This document shows positions 8,710-17,910 of a DNA stretch of 64,000 nucleotides, piece after piece; the first letter of the stretch is position 1; each line of letters begins with the position of its first letter. The notes below the pieces were generated by a model. The model had not been told where the DNA came from, ran no database searches, and saw only the letters and a program-made list of their open reading frames with translations. Source of the DNA: an uncultured Lachnospiraceae bacterium (GTDB taxonomy: Bacteria > Bacillota > Clostridia > Lachnospirales > Lachnospiraceae); NCBI GenBank assembly GCA_949878435.1, contig CATLAK010000003.1, forward strand, positions 62,001 to 126,000, given 5' to 3'. Both the position numbers and the translations under genes were made by a program.

Positions 8710-10130
8710 TCTGCTTCTTTTCTTAATTCCGCCCTATTTTTAAGCTGTGCAACCACTTTCTCAAACTGCATGCCATGGGATGCCTTGACCAGTATGGTAT
8801 CTCCTTTTTTTAAAATATGCGGAAGTTCTTCCATCATCTGCTCTCTGGTCTCAAAATAATAAATCCGCGTCTTTTGATTTTCTAAGCTTGTTCCGTTTGT
8901 TTCCGCCGCACGTTCATACATCTTCCTGGATAGTTTTCCGGTGCAGATAAGAACATCTATTTTACTTTCCACCGCATATGCGCCGACCTCGCCATGGAGC
9001 TGCTCTTCTCTTTCCCCTAATTCAAACATATCCCCTAAGATGGCAGTCTTTCTGCCTAACGCTGTAGAAAGAAGATCGATTGCCGCACGCATGGATGCGG
9101 GATTGGCATTATAGCAGTCATCGATCAGAGTATACGCAGGCAGGGAAATCACATGACTCCTTCCGCTGACGCTCTCCACGCCGGCGATTCCCTGCTTGAT
9201 CTCATGAATCGTGAGCCCAAACTTAAGCCCCACACCTGCTGCCGCCAGCGCATTCAAGACCATGTGCGCCCCCGGCAGGGGTATTTCCACCGGAAACACA
9301 GACAAATCTGCGTGAATGGTCGCAAGGGAACCGAATAACCCCTTGCTCAACACATCCGAGGCATAAATTTCGTTGGATGGATCGCACCCAAAGCAAATAG
9401 GTTCGTGGTTTCCTTTTTTGTCCAGCCTTTTTAAAAGATCGTCATCTCCATTTACAAATACATACCCTTCAGGATTCATAAAATCAAAAATCTCAGACTT
9501 TGCTTTTAAAATTCCTTCTCTCGTTCCCAAATTTTCTAAGTGGCACTGTCCGATGTTGGTCATGACGCAGACATCCGGTCTTGCAATTTGGCTTAACCGG
9601 TGCATTTCCCCGAAATCACTGATGCCCATCTCCAAAACCGCAATCTCATGTTCTTCCCTGATAGAGAGGACAGTGAGCGGAAGACCAATCTCATTGTTGA
9701 AGTTTCCTTCCGTTTTCAGCACTTTGAATTTCACCGCAAGCACCGATGCAATAAATTCCTTGGTGCTGGTCTTTCCTACGCTTCCTGTAATTCCCACCAC
9801 CTTGACGGAAAGCTGCTTCCGGTAGAACTCCGCCACCGCCTTCAGCGCCTTGAAGGAATCCTCTACAAGAATATATGGCACAGGGCAATTATCTATCTCT
9901 TGTTCACATAGGATACCCATAGCTCCCTTTTTAATCACATCCGGTATAAAGGTATGTCCGTCTACCCGTTCTCCCTTTGTAGCGATAAAAACGCCGCCCG
10001 GTATTACCTTTCGGGAATCGATGACTACGCACGCCGCTTCCTTTTCATTCGATTCAATTGTTTTTCTTTCCGGCTCATGCAGAACGCCCCCACAGGCTTC
10101 TGCCATGTTCCGCATCGTCATATTTCTCAT
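8706..10130 (-). CDS. murF: UDP-MurNAc-tripeptide--D-alanyl-D-alanine ligase
   Basis: MurF joins D-Ala-D-Ala to the UDP-MurNAc tripeptide, finishing the cytoplasmic peptidoglycan precursor. The 474-residue product carries the Mur ligase P-loop GSVGKTST at 116-123, ITNIGQCHLENLG in the middle domain and the C-terminal DDCYNANPASM motif typical of MurF. GGAG lies 6 bp before the ATG. It is 28 bp downstream of ddl, which makes its substrate D-Ala-D-Ala, so the two are an operon. Confidence 0.96.
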   Translation of the reverse strand: MRNMTMRNMAEACGGVLHEPERKTIESNEKEAACVVIDSRKVIPGGVFIATKGERVDGHTFIPDVIKKGAMGILCEQEIDNCPVPYILVEDSFKALKAVAEFYRKQLSVKVVGITGSVGKTSTKEFIASVLAVKFKVLKTEGNFNNEIGLPLTVLSIREEHEIAVLEMGISDFGEMHRLSQIARPDVCVMTNIGQCHLENLGTREGILKAKSEIFDFMNPEGYVFVNGDDDLLKRLDKKGNHEPICFGCDPSNEIYASDVLSKGLFGSLATIHADLSVFPVEIPLPGAHMVLNALAAAGVGLKFGLTIHEIKQGIAGVESVSGRSHVISLPAYTLIDDCYNANPASMRAAIDLLSTALGRKTAILGDMFELGEREEQLHGEVGAYAVESKIDVLICTGKLSRKMYERAAETNGTSLENQKTRIYYFETREQMMEELPHILKKGDTILVKASHGMQFEKVVAQLKNRAELRKEAD

Positions 10131-10158
10131 AGATTACTCCAATATTCTTTTCTATCTC

Positions 10159-11214
10159 TCAGTTTTTATTTGCATTTACCGCATATGACAGTATCTTTTC
10201 GCAGAGTTCCCCGAAGCTCATCCCCTGAGCTGCCGCTTCCTGCGGAAGGAGGGATGTGGGCGTCATACCGGGAAGGGTATTCGCCTCTAAACAAAATAAA
10301 TCTCCCTCGCCATTCATCATAAAATCCATTCTGGCATAACTTTTTAGGCGCAGCGCCGAAAATGCCTTTTCTGCATATTCCTGCATCTCCTTGGTCTTTT
10401 CTGGGGAAAGCGCTGCCGGGCAGGTCTCGATCGCAGCGCCTGGCTGATACTTATTTTTATAATCATAGAACCCCTGAATGGGCGCGATTTCAATTACCGG
10501 CAAAGCCTTTCCGTCCATCACTCCCACGGAAAATTCCCTGCCTTCGATATACTGCTCTACGATTACTTCATCATCATATTTAAATGCTTCCTCAAGTGCC
10601 TGCTCATACTCCCCGCGGGACCATGCTATGCTGACCCCTACGCTGGATCCTCCGCGGCATGCCTTCACGATGCAGGGAAAAGGAACATCACTTTTTTGTG
10701 TGCTGCCCTTTGAAAGCCGGATACCAAACGGCGTGGGGATATGATAGTATGTAAATAATTCTTTGGACAGCCCTTTATCCATGGACAGGGCGGAACTCAC
10801 ATAATCTGTTCCTGTATAAGTAATACCCATCAGGTCGAAACACGCCTGTATCTTTCCGTTTTCCCCGTTTTCGCCGTGCAGCGCCATAAAGACTGCATCC
10901 GCCGCCTGGCAGATGGCGAGCACGTTCGGTCCGAAAAAGCTTTTGCTGCCGTCCTTACGCATGGCTTTGATCTGATCGATATCAGGATTTTGGTCCGTTA
11001 TCGTTCCCATCTCTCCAGCCCAATCTCTTTCTAAATCAAATAATCTTTCTATCTGATCAGGTTCCTGTCCTTCCTCCCATTCATGCCCCAGGTACACATC
11101 TAAGAGTACTGCCTTATGCCCGCGCTCCTTCAGTGCACGGTATATCATGGTTCCCGAGCTCAAAGAAACGTCTCTTTCCGTGCTGATGCCTCCAGCCAAT
11201 ACTACAATCTTCAT
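10159..11214 (-). CDS. ddl: D-alanine--D-alanine ligase
   Basis: An ATP-grasp ligase of 351 residues that makes the D-Ala-D-Ala dipeptide used by MurF in the next gene. The N-terminal GGISTERDVSLSSG, the ATP-grasp region VKACRGGSSVGVS and the C-terminal LEANTLPGMTPTSLLP are all characteristic. GGAGG precedes the start by a few bases. As a cytoplasmic peptidoglycan enzyme it matches its operon partner; no vancomycin-resistance genes are adjacent. Confidence 0.95.
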   Translation of the reverse strand: MKIVVLAGGISTERDVSLSSGTMIYRALKERGHKAVLLDVYLGHEWEEGQEPDQIERLFDLERDWAGEMGTITDQNPDIDQIKAMRKDGSKSFFGPNVLAICQAADAVFMALHGENGENGKIQACFDLMGITYTGTDYVSSALSMDKGLSKELFTYYHIPTPFGIRLSKGSTQKSDVPFPCIVKACRGGSSVGVSIAWSRGEYEQALEEAFKYDDEVIVEQYIEGREFSVGVMDGKALPVIEIAPIQGFYDYKNKYQPGAAIETCPAALSPEKTKEMQEYAEKAFSALRLKSYARMDFMMNGEGDLFCLEANTLPGMTPTSLLPQEAAAQGMSFGELCEKILSYAVNANKN

Positions 11215-11318
11215 TTTTCCTCCATTCCGAACCTTGAAATTCTATTCTATTATTTTACTACCTCATTTTGCCTGCAAAAAGAGAATATCATGCCTCACAC
11301 CTTGCAAAAAGTGCTCGT

Positions 11319-12866
11319 TTAAGCGCCATGTACGCTGACCACCTCACTGAGCATAAAAATCAGCCTGCTGTCCGCTTCAAACTGCTTCATAATACCGAGA
11401 TTCTCATCAATGAGCCTGTAATTGTTCTCTCCCACATTGTCAATATAGCTGATTGCCTTTTGATTTCTTCCCATAAAATAATGAAGATGGTTTTCAATAA
11501 TATTTTCGTATTCATGATTGCTTATGACATGGTTGACCAGCGTCATATACATCATGTCAAGAAGCAGTTCTCCTATATTCTCCTGTTCCTTGTCTCCCCC
11601 TGTCAAAAAGAGGGAATTTCTTGCCGTCTCAGATATCTCATCCGCCTTTATCATCAAAAGTTCGATGATCTCTTCACACAGAGGAAGCTTCACCGGCTGT
11701 TTTGTGGAAATATAAGTGACACAGCCTAAGAATAACACCTCATCCATCTTTTTTGCATAATCTTCTTTTGAGAGATAATCGGAAATATATCTGTGATACT
11801 CCTGTTGTCCGGATGCTCTGTATAGTTCTGCCGCCGCCGCGAGTTTCCACTCGCTTATCTTGTCATCCCCTTCATTGAGCTGTGCATATCTCCATGCACG
11901 GTCTGCCGCCTTCAGGCACTCGGTAGCATACGCTGTATCATAAAACTGATATAGATAACTGAACTTGGCAAGCACCATTGCAAACGCCCTTGCCGCCTGT
12001 AAATCTGCCGGTTCTACATAGGATGCCGCTCCTCTTCCCGCACCTTGTTCATAGACCATAACGCCCGAATAGACCGCTCCTGTCGCCGGGTCCTGCATCT
12101 TCAGCAGCCATTCGACTTCATAGCGGACTTCATCCAATATATCCGGAATCTCATTACCGCTCTCCGGAATCCCCATGTCATCTGTAAAGGCATCTCCGTA
12201 CAGCTCATAGGCAAGCAGTATGACCGCAATGCTCCGCGCCGCAGGTTCTACCAGTTTTGAGCCGCTTTCGTCCTGATGCCATCCGCCGCTCACATCCATG
12301 CTGACGGAGGCATCTTCCTTGAGAAGTGCCCTGCCCGTATGGCATGCATTGTGCGCCATTTCTCCTGCATACTGGCTGGTCAATGTCATGCCGCACCGGT
12401 TATAATAATACTGTCTGCAGGCTTCCTTAAAAACATCCCGGTACAGATCCTTTTCTATCCTAAAAGAATAGGATCTGCCGATTATAGGCGCTTCTATATA
12501 GTAAGTACCTGGCTCGTTTACTTCTGTAAAATCTCCGTAACTATTATATTCCTGTGACTCGTCCTGATATCCCTGTTCTTCAAGATATCCTGTATACACG
12601 ATTTCGCCTGTTTCCTTTTTCACTACATGAAATTCATCCGGCAGCTCCCTTCCGCAAAAAACCGCCACCTTCGTGCCATCCGGTATGTATCCTAATTGAT
12701 TCACAAAAATATTGGGGGAACTGACCGGCACCTCATAAGAAAGGACCGGCTCTTCCTCCATACTGATAAATGCATTTTCCGATTGCTGCGCCTGTCCTGG
12801 CAGGACGGCGCACCCTGTCAGAGATAAGACCCAGATAAGAATCAGCGCTCTTTTTATCCTGTGCAA
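11319..12866 (-). CDS. GH9-like lipoprotein, probably catalytically inactive
   Basis: A 515-residue secreted lipoprotein with a CelD N-terminal Ig-like domain (about 50-140, starting near NIFVNQLGYIPDGTKVAV) followed by a glycoside hydrolase family 9-like (alpha/alpha)6 domain. The usual GGWYDAGD catalytic block reads GGWHQDESGSK, losing the aspartates, and the C-terminal catalytic HR and NE blocks are not visible. Binding or a changed activity is therefore more likely than cellulase activity. I propose a TTG start at 12866: GGGAGG lies 7 bp upstream and the product then begins with a compact lipoprotein signal ending LTGC (Cys19). The ATGs at 12872 and 12884 are badly spaced. Confidence 0.75.
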   Translation of the reverse strand: MHRIKRALILIWVLSLTGCAVLPGQAQQSENAFISMEEEPVLSYEVPVSSPNIFVNQLGYIPDGTKVAVFCGRELPDEFHVVKKETGEIVYTGYLEEQGYQDESQEYNSYGDFTEVNEPGTYYIEAPIIGRSYSFRIEKDLYRDVFKEACRQYYYNRCGMTLTSQYAGEMAHNACHTGRALLKEDASVSMDVSGGWHQDESGSKLVEPAARSIAVILLAYELYGDAFTDDMGIPESGNEIPDILDEVRYEVEWLLKMQDPATGAVYSGVMVYEQGAGRGAASYVEPADLQAARAFAMVLAKFSYLYQFYDTAYATECLKAADRAWRYAQLNEGDDKISEWKLAAAAELYRASGQQEYHRYISDYLSKEDYAKKMDEVLFLGCVTYISTKQPVKLPLCEEIIELLMIKADEISETARNSLFLTGGDKEQENIGELLLDMMYMTLVNHVISNHEYENIIENHLHYFMGRNQKAISYIDNVGENNYRLIDENLGIMKQFEADSRLIFMLSEVVSVHGA

Positions 12867-12896
12867 TTCCATACCTCCCAACATTTCTCGCGTATA

Positions 12897-14093
12897 TTAT
12901 ACATTTTTTTCACAGGCAGGTAAAGAAAAGGTTTCATCTGCATAGACGATTCTGCCTTCAATCATGGTACACATGGTTTTTGCCTGTACCCGGATGGGAA
13001 GATCATCAAAAATTGCTATATCAGCATCTTTTCCAATTTCAAGGGAGCCTACTCTATGATCCACCCTGCATATTTCTGCCGGATAAATGGTGATTGATTT
13101 AAGCGCTTCTATCTCGTCCATTCCGGACTTGATTGCAAAGCCGGCACATATGGGAAGCGACTGGATCAGCGATACGGGATGGTCCGTGGTGATTGCCGTC
13201 TTCACCCCTTCTTTGTTTAAAATTCCCACCGTTTTAAACGCCATATTCTGCACTTCTATTTTACTCCTGCTTGACAGATCCGGACCTATGATTGCGGGAA
13301 ATCCGGACTTTTTCACCTGCTGGGCAATTAGGTGTCCTTCGCTGCAATGATCCAGTGTCATATCCAGATGAAATTCCTTGGCGATGCGGATCGCCGTCTG
13401 AATGTCGTCTGCCCGGTGCACGTGGGCCTTTAGCGGAATCTTCTTTTCAAATACAGGTATCCAGCATTCATAGCGGAAGTCTTCCTCCTCCCGCTTCATT
13501 CCCTCCTGCTTTTTCTCATAGTAGCGCTGCGCTTTAAAAAGTTCTTCCCGAAGCATGGCGGCTATCGCCATTCTGGTGGCTGGGGATTTGCCCTGCCCGG
13601 AATAATTGACCTTGGGGTTTTCTCCAAAAGCGACCTTCATGGCTGCCGGCGCTAAGACGATCATTTCATCAATGCTTCTGCCGAAGGTCTTTACAAAGGA
13701 AAAAGTTCCCCCCACTACGTTTGCGCTCCCCGGTCCGATCATAGCGGAAGTGATTCCTGCCCGCACCGCATCGCTAAAAGCTGCGTCTATAGGGTTGATG
13801 GCATCTATAGAACGAAGATAGGGCGTTATGGGATTCACAGTCTCATTGCAGTCATCCCCTTCCATGCCCTTCTTTTCCTCTGTGATTCCCATATGGCAGT
13901 GCGCCTCGATAAGCCCGGGCATCACCAAAAGTCCCAGGGCATTGATTACCGGCACGCCTTCCGGCAAAGGAAAAGGGGCTCCGTCTACCATCGGCCCCAA
14001 TTCCTTTATTTTCCCGTTTTCAATGCATATATATCCTTTATCCCAGATTTCTCCGGTCATAGTCAGTATTTTACCGCCGATTATATACAACAT
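12897..14093 (-). CDS. amidohydrolase, imidazolonepropionase-like
   Basis: A 398-residue metal-dependent hydrolase of the amidohydrolase superfamily. The HxH metal motif is EAHCHMG with histidines at 65 and 67. Further candidate ligands are in KAHVHRADD, DHCSEGH and the late aspartate of TTDHPVS; a C-terminal IAIFDDLPI closes the composite beta sandwich. The substrate cannot be told. GGAG lies 6 bp before the ATG at 14093; the in-frame ATG 12 bp upstream has no ribosome site. It lies between a cell-envelope lipoprotein and sporulation genes, without a tight operon to either. Confidence 0.85.
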   Translation of the reverse strand: MLYIIGGKILTMTGEIWDKGYICIENGKIKELGPMVDGAPFPLPEGVPVINALGLLVMPGLIEAHCHMGITEEKKGMEGDDCNETVNPITPYLRSIDAINPIDAAFSDAVRAGITSAMIGPGSANVVGGTFSFVKTFGRSIDEMIVLAPAAMKVAFGENPKVNYSGQGKSPATRMAIAAMLREELFKAQRYYEKKQEGMKREEEDFRYECWIPVFEKKIPLKAHVHRADDIQTAIRIAKEFHLDMTLDHCSEGHLIAQQVKKSGFPAIIGPDLSSRSKIEVQNMAFKTVGILNKEGVKTAITTDHPVSLIQSLPICAGFAIKSGMDEIEALKSITIYPAEICRVDHRVGSLEIGKDADIAIFDDLPIRVQAKTMCTMIEGRIVYADETFSLPACEKNV

Positions 14094-14140
14094 TTCTTTC
14101 TCCATTCTAAAGCTGCCTTAAACCATTTTCCCTTCTTATG

Positions 14141-15031
14141 CTAGTTCAATTTTGTCATGGGATTTACCGGCTCTCCGTCCTTTGTCAGCTTGAAATAGAC
14201 ATTGGTTCCTTCCACGCTGAAATACTTTGTGGGCGCAGCCACCTCTGCAATCACGTCTCCGGCTGCCACATAGCTTCCCTCAGACACAAGAATGTTGGTG
14301 AGCTGTCCATAAGTCGCCTCATAGCCTCCTCCTAATTCCATGGTAATTGCATTTCCAATCCGATCATCTTCAAATACGGAGCTGACTTTCCCTGCCGATG
14401 CCGCTGTAATCAGATCGCCTTCGTTCGCCTGGATAATGATGGCAGGATTATATTTATACTGTTGGAGCGTGGGAAAATAAATGGTCTTGTCCATGCTATA
14501 ATTCACCAGGATATTTCCCACAATAGGCCAGACCAGTGTGTCAGAATCGCTAAAGGTAAGCGCCGGCTGCATAGCGGTGGAAAGCGCTGTCGTATTCTCC
14601 TCTGGATCCGCTGATGCCTGCTTCGTATCTTCCTGCTTTTCTGTATTCTGATCCTTGGTATCCTGCTCTTTCTTTTCGGTTTCTGCACTTTCCTTGCCGG
14701 CACCATCGGACATACTATCGCTTTCCGACTGATCCGGGTTTTCTACCTTCTGGGAATTTGTCTCCTGAAAGTAAGGGTCGTAATCCAGGTCATCCTGGGT
14801 GGATGCTCCCTGCGTCACACTTTCCGCAAGGTTTACGCTGTCTTCTTCGTTCAGTCCTGCCGCCGTATTATTTTCAATGGCACTTAAATCTACCACATAC
14901 CCCTCGTCCTGTGTGTTTCTATCTCTTCCCAGCCATAAGCCTGTGGCAGTTAAAGAACCTAAAACCAGTACCGCTGAGGCAACCATAAGAATTCTTTCTT
15001 TTACAAGACCTCTTCTTCTACTTCTTCTCAT
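14141..15031 (-). CDS. SpoIIQ-like M23-fold protein
   Basis: A 296-residue membrane-anchored protein: basic N-terminus, one membrane helix at about 14-35, an acidic Ser/Glu/Gln-rich linker, and a C-terminal LytM/M23-like beta domain. Zinc ligands of active M23 peptidases are missing: the YxHL block reads TYGQL and HLHF reads NVYF. This matches SpoIIQ, which sits in the forespore membrane and binds SpoIIIAH across the septum rather than cutting peptidoglycan. The adjacent upstream gene is spoIID, supporting a role in engulfment. The ATG at 15031 has AGGAGG at 15039-15044. Confidence 0.85.
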   Translation of the reverse strand: MRRSRRRGLVKERILMVASAVLVLGSLTATGLWLGRDRNTQDEGYVVDLSAIENNTAAGLNEEDSVNLAESVTQGASTQDDLDYDPYFQETNSQKVENPDQSESDSMSDGAGKESAETEKKEQDTKDQNTEKQEDTKQASADPEENTTALSTAMQPALTFSDSDTLVWPIVGNILVNYSMDKTIYFPTLQQYKYNPAIIIQANEGDLITAASAGKVSSVFEDDRIGNAITMELGGGYEATYGQLTNILVSEGSYVAAGDVIAEVAAPTKYFSVEGTNVYFKLTKDGEPVNPMTKLN

Positions 15032-15216
15032 ATCTATTCCTCCTAGAACCTGTTCTGCCATGTATGCACATGATTTGTTCTTATGGATAGTTTTGCCCTT
15101 TTTTCCTTCTTTATTCAAATTTTCAAATTATTGCGATACTGTAAACTTGCAGCAGGGGGCATGCGCCATCAGCTGCCGACAGGCGCACGCTTTCTTACCG
15201 TAAGGCTGCGAATGTG

Positions 15217-16260
15217 CTATATTTTTTTCAGGAATGTATCAGGGAAAAAGCAGCTTAGTATTTTTATGTAGTCTTCGCCTTCCTTTGCCATTTCGTTGGC
15301 TGTGAATTGGCTCATTCCGAGTCCGTGTCCGACACCTTCGGAGGTTATGATGATTTTGGTGTCTTCTTCTATAAAGTGGAAGCTGGCAGATGAAAGGAGA
15401 TAAGCATCACGGAATTGTTCGCCGGATATGTACTTTTCTCCACGGGAGAGGTAGAGTACATATCCGGCGCTGTCTCGGTAGAGATTTATGTCGTCTATTC
15501 CTTTTTCCTTTGATATGGTTTCGTTTTTTAAGATTTCTTCCTCTGTAATTTGAAACGGCAGAGTTTTATCCCAGATTCGGTCGAATTCGGTTTTGTCATA
15601 GCGGACGGAACTTGCGTAATCTTTGGAAAGGAAGTCTCTGCTGCATGATACGCTTTTTAAATATGGGTATTCTGTAAGACCTAATTCTTCGCTATTGCGG
15701 GTGGAGCCGTTGCTGACAGCAAAATAGGAGCCGCTTACAGGCAGATTTTCGTAAGCTAGATAGACGCCTTTGGTCTGTGCCGCCGCTTCGTAGATTTTTT
15801 CTGTACCCTGTATAGTTCCGTAATCTTTATCTGTGATGTGGATGGATCGGGTTCCCTCGCCGCTTTCTGCTGCGGACAGAAGAAGACCGGAGCGGATTAA
15901 GACCGCCTGTGCTTTTAAGGCTTCCAGCTCAAAGTCGTTATCGATGCTTCTGGCAAGTCTGTCTGCTATGTATAACTCGAGGGGAATCTCTTCCACACCC
16001 AACACCGTCTCGTTGACCACCAAAAAGTCTTCTTCCGATATCGTATCTAAATTTTGCCAGGCAGAAGAGTTATCCTCTCCTTCTTTTAAATTGCCGAATA
16101 GAAATGTGATCAGATAGGGAATCATCAGCAAAAACAAAAGAACCGTACCAAGACTTTTGGTAAAAAATCCCGGTACGCTTCTTTTTATAGAATACAAGGA
16201 TGACCCGCCGCGGGCGGCATCCGTTGTTTTGACAGTTTGAAAGACTCTAAGTTTTTTCAT
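15217..16260 (-). CDS. spoIID: stage II sporulation protein D
   Basis: SpoIID is the mother-cell lytic transglycosylase that, with SpoIIM and SpoIIP, thins septal peptidoglycan during engulfment. The 347-residue product has one N-terminal membrane helix (about 35-55) and the SpoIID/LytB domain, including LELYIADRLARS, EALKAQAVLIRS and the C-terminal GVGHGLGMSQFTANEMA. It lies 185 bp upstream of the SpoIIQ-like gene on the same strand, so the two are a sporulation pair. Confidence 0.93.
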   Translation of the reverse strand: MKKLRVFQTVKTTDAARGGSSLYSIKRSVPGFFTKSLGTVLLFLLMIPYLITFLFGNLKEGEDNSSAWQNLDTISEEDFLVVNETVLGVEEIPLELYIADRLARSIDNDFELEALKAQAVLIRSGLLLSAAESGEGTRSIHITDKDYGTIQGTEKIYEAAAQTKGVYLAYENLPVSGSYFAVSNGSTRNSEELGLTEYPYLKSVSCSRDFLSKDYASSVRYDKTEFDRIWDKTLPFQITEEEILKNETISKEKGIDDINLYRDSAGYVLYLSRGEKYISGEQFRDAYLLSSASFHFIEEDTKIIITSEGVGHGLGMSQFTANEMAKEGEDYIKILSCFFPDTFLKKI

Positions 16261-16329
16261 AAGACACCTCCAGCCTATTTTATGTAGGGAGGCATCTTTT
16301 TATACCATTTATATCACTCTTTATGTTTG

Positions 16330-17514
16330 TTACATTGCCATGTCGTAAAGCCATCTTGCATACTTGCTCTGGCTTTGCCTTATTTTTTCCTGTTCGCGCT
16401 GTTCATGGAGCGCCATATCCACATGCTGTACGGTTCCCACGTTTCCGTTTTCATAGAGAAATACGCCGGTTCTGCGTACCATTCCCTTTGCCTCGTTCTG
16501 ATCATCGGCAAGTGTATAGTTTGTGGAAGCGTTCTGCAGGCAGATAGCTCCTACTCCCTTTTCTGCCAGTGAGTAGAGCTGCTGGTTTCCATTTTCATCC
16601 ATGACCCAGATTTTCAGTTTATCCCAGATTTCGTCTCCTTCATCGATGAAACCGTTGTGATCCGTGTCATAAGCGGCAAGGTCTGCAAAACCATTGCCCG
16701 ACTTGGTTCCGAAAAGTTCTGAACCGTCGTTGATGATACCATCGCCATTCTTATCAAGCGCTAAGAAACCGCTGCCGGCTCCTAAACGGTTGATCTCATC
16801 CTCTTTGCCGTCTCCGTCAATATCGAACAGAAAGGTCTGATCTGATAAATCTGCTATGTTTCCATCCAAGTTGATTACAAGCGGATCACACATGGAAGTC
16901 CGGGTGTAGCTCACAGTGTTTTCATAGTATTCCTGAAAACTGCGGCTCATCTCCAGATTCAGATTAAAATTGATTTCTCTCCCGTCTGCGCATCTGACCG
17001 TTCCGGTGGTGGAAAATGAGGTGGTCTCTGTTTCTTCATGATAATACTGGCTGCTGAACGTAAAAGTTTTTGCCCCTACACCTACGCTGGAAGCCAATGC
17101 GTCCTGTGTGGAAGTAAGGTCGCTCCCGCTGGCACTTTCCTCTCTGAGACTGAAATCTCTCCCTCTGTCAGGGAAAAGAATCGCCATCAAAAAGTTAAAG
17201 CATTGCTGGCGTATCTCGCGAAACTGCTGCTGCGCGCTGGCTGCCTCTGCGCTGCTGACACTGCCGGATGCAATTGTCTTCATCTTGGCACGCATCTCGT
17301 CAAAGCTGGATTTGAGCGCATCTTCGGGGTTCTTCCTGCCAGTCTGCGACTCATCTTTATTCACACTGGCATGTAATCCATTTCCAAGCAGACCGCCGGT
17401 TCCGTCCTGCAATCTCTGCCTGCTGTTGGTAATGGCTACTCTTGTTACTCTCGTGGTAGACGAAGAGTATCTTCTGGCGGAATCCATTCCTATTGAACTG
17501 GAATCTATTCGCAT
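16330..17514 (-). CDS. calcium-loop protein of unknown function
   Basis: A 394-residue protein that I recognise only as a type common in Lachnospiraceae. The N-terminal half is Ser/Thr/Gln-rich and lacks a signal peptide. The C-terminal half has three EF-hand-like acidic loops, DIDGDGKEDEI, DKNGDGIINDGSE and DTDHNGFIDEGDE, followed by a beta-rich tail. Calcium binding is likely from those loops; the function is unknown. I chose the ATG at 17514, which follows GGAGGAAGA; the upstream open frame lacks a site and looks non-coding. Confidence 0.7.
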   Translation of the reverse strand: MRIDSSSIGMDSARRYSSSTTRVTRVAITNSRQRLQDGTGGLLGNGLHASVNKDESQTGRKNPEDALKSSFDEMRAKMKTIASGSVSSAEAASAQQQFREIRQQCFNFLMAILFPDRGRDFSLREESASGSDLTSTQDALASSVGVGAKTFTFSSQYYHEETETTSFSTTGTVRCADGREINFNLNLEMSRSFQEYYENTVSYTRTSMCDPLVINLDGNIADLSDQTFLFDIDGDGKEDEINRLGAGSGFLALDKNGDGIINDGSELFGTKSGNGFADLAAYDTDHNGFIDEGDEIWDKLKIWVMDENGNQQLYSLAEKGVGAICLQNASTNYTLADDQNEAKGMVRRTGVFLYENGNVGTVQHVDMALHEQREQEKIRQSQSKYARWLYDMAM

Positions 17515-17910
17515 TCTTCCTCCTTCTTCTTGTCCCTTGCTTTTATCTCCCCTCCTTGATTGAAAAAAACAAAAATGATACACAAAAGGGCTGTCCGTTT
17601 CCCTAAAGCGTACCATCCGTGGCGACATAATTGATTCATATTGGGCGGGTATTCTGGCCATAAATACCTGCAATATATTTATCGGACGGGACGGAAATTA
17701 GTTTAGCTTAAATGGGGATTTTGTTTGGGAGGGAAATCGAGGGAGGACGAGGAAGGCGGCAGGATAAGGGCGGCAGCGGGATGGGAATGGAGAAAGGCAG
17801 GGAGCGGACTTGGGCGGGGCGCGCATAGCATATGGTTTTCCAAACAAAAGGATATAGGTGTATTATGTTGTATCAGAAAATTAGTAATATAAATGGGGGG
17901 GATGTGACAT
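17515..17910. other. intergenic stretch with G-rich segment
   Basis: A 396-bp stretch between divergent genes. The part at about 17728-17820 is almost pure purine on the plus strand with many GGG runs. It is flanked by the perfect 10-bp inverted repeat TTTTGTTTGG at 17719-17728 and CCAAACAAAA at 17840-17849. I see no gene, tRNA or clear promoter. The GGGGGGG just before the DUF368 ATG may act as its ribosome site. Confidence 0.4.
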
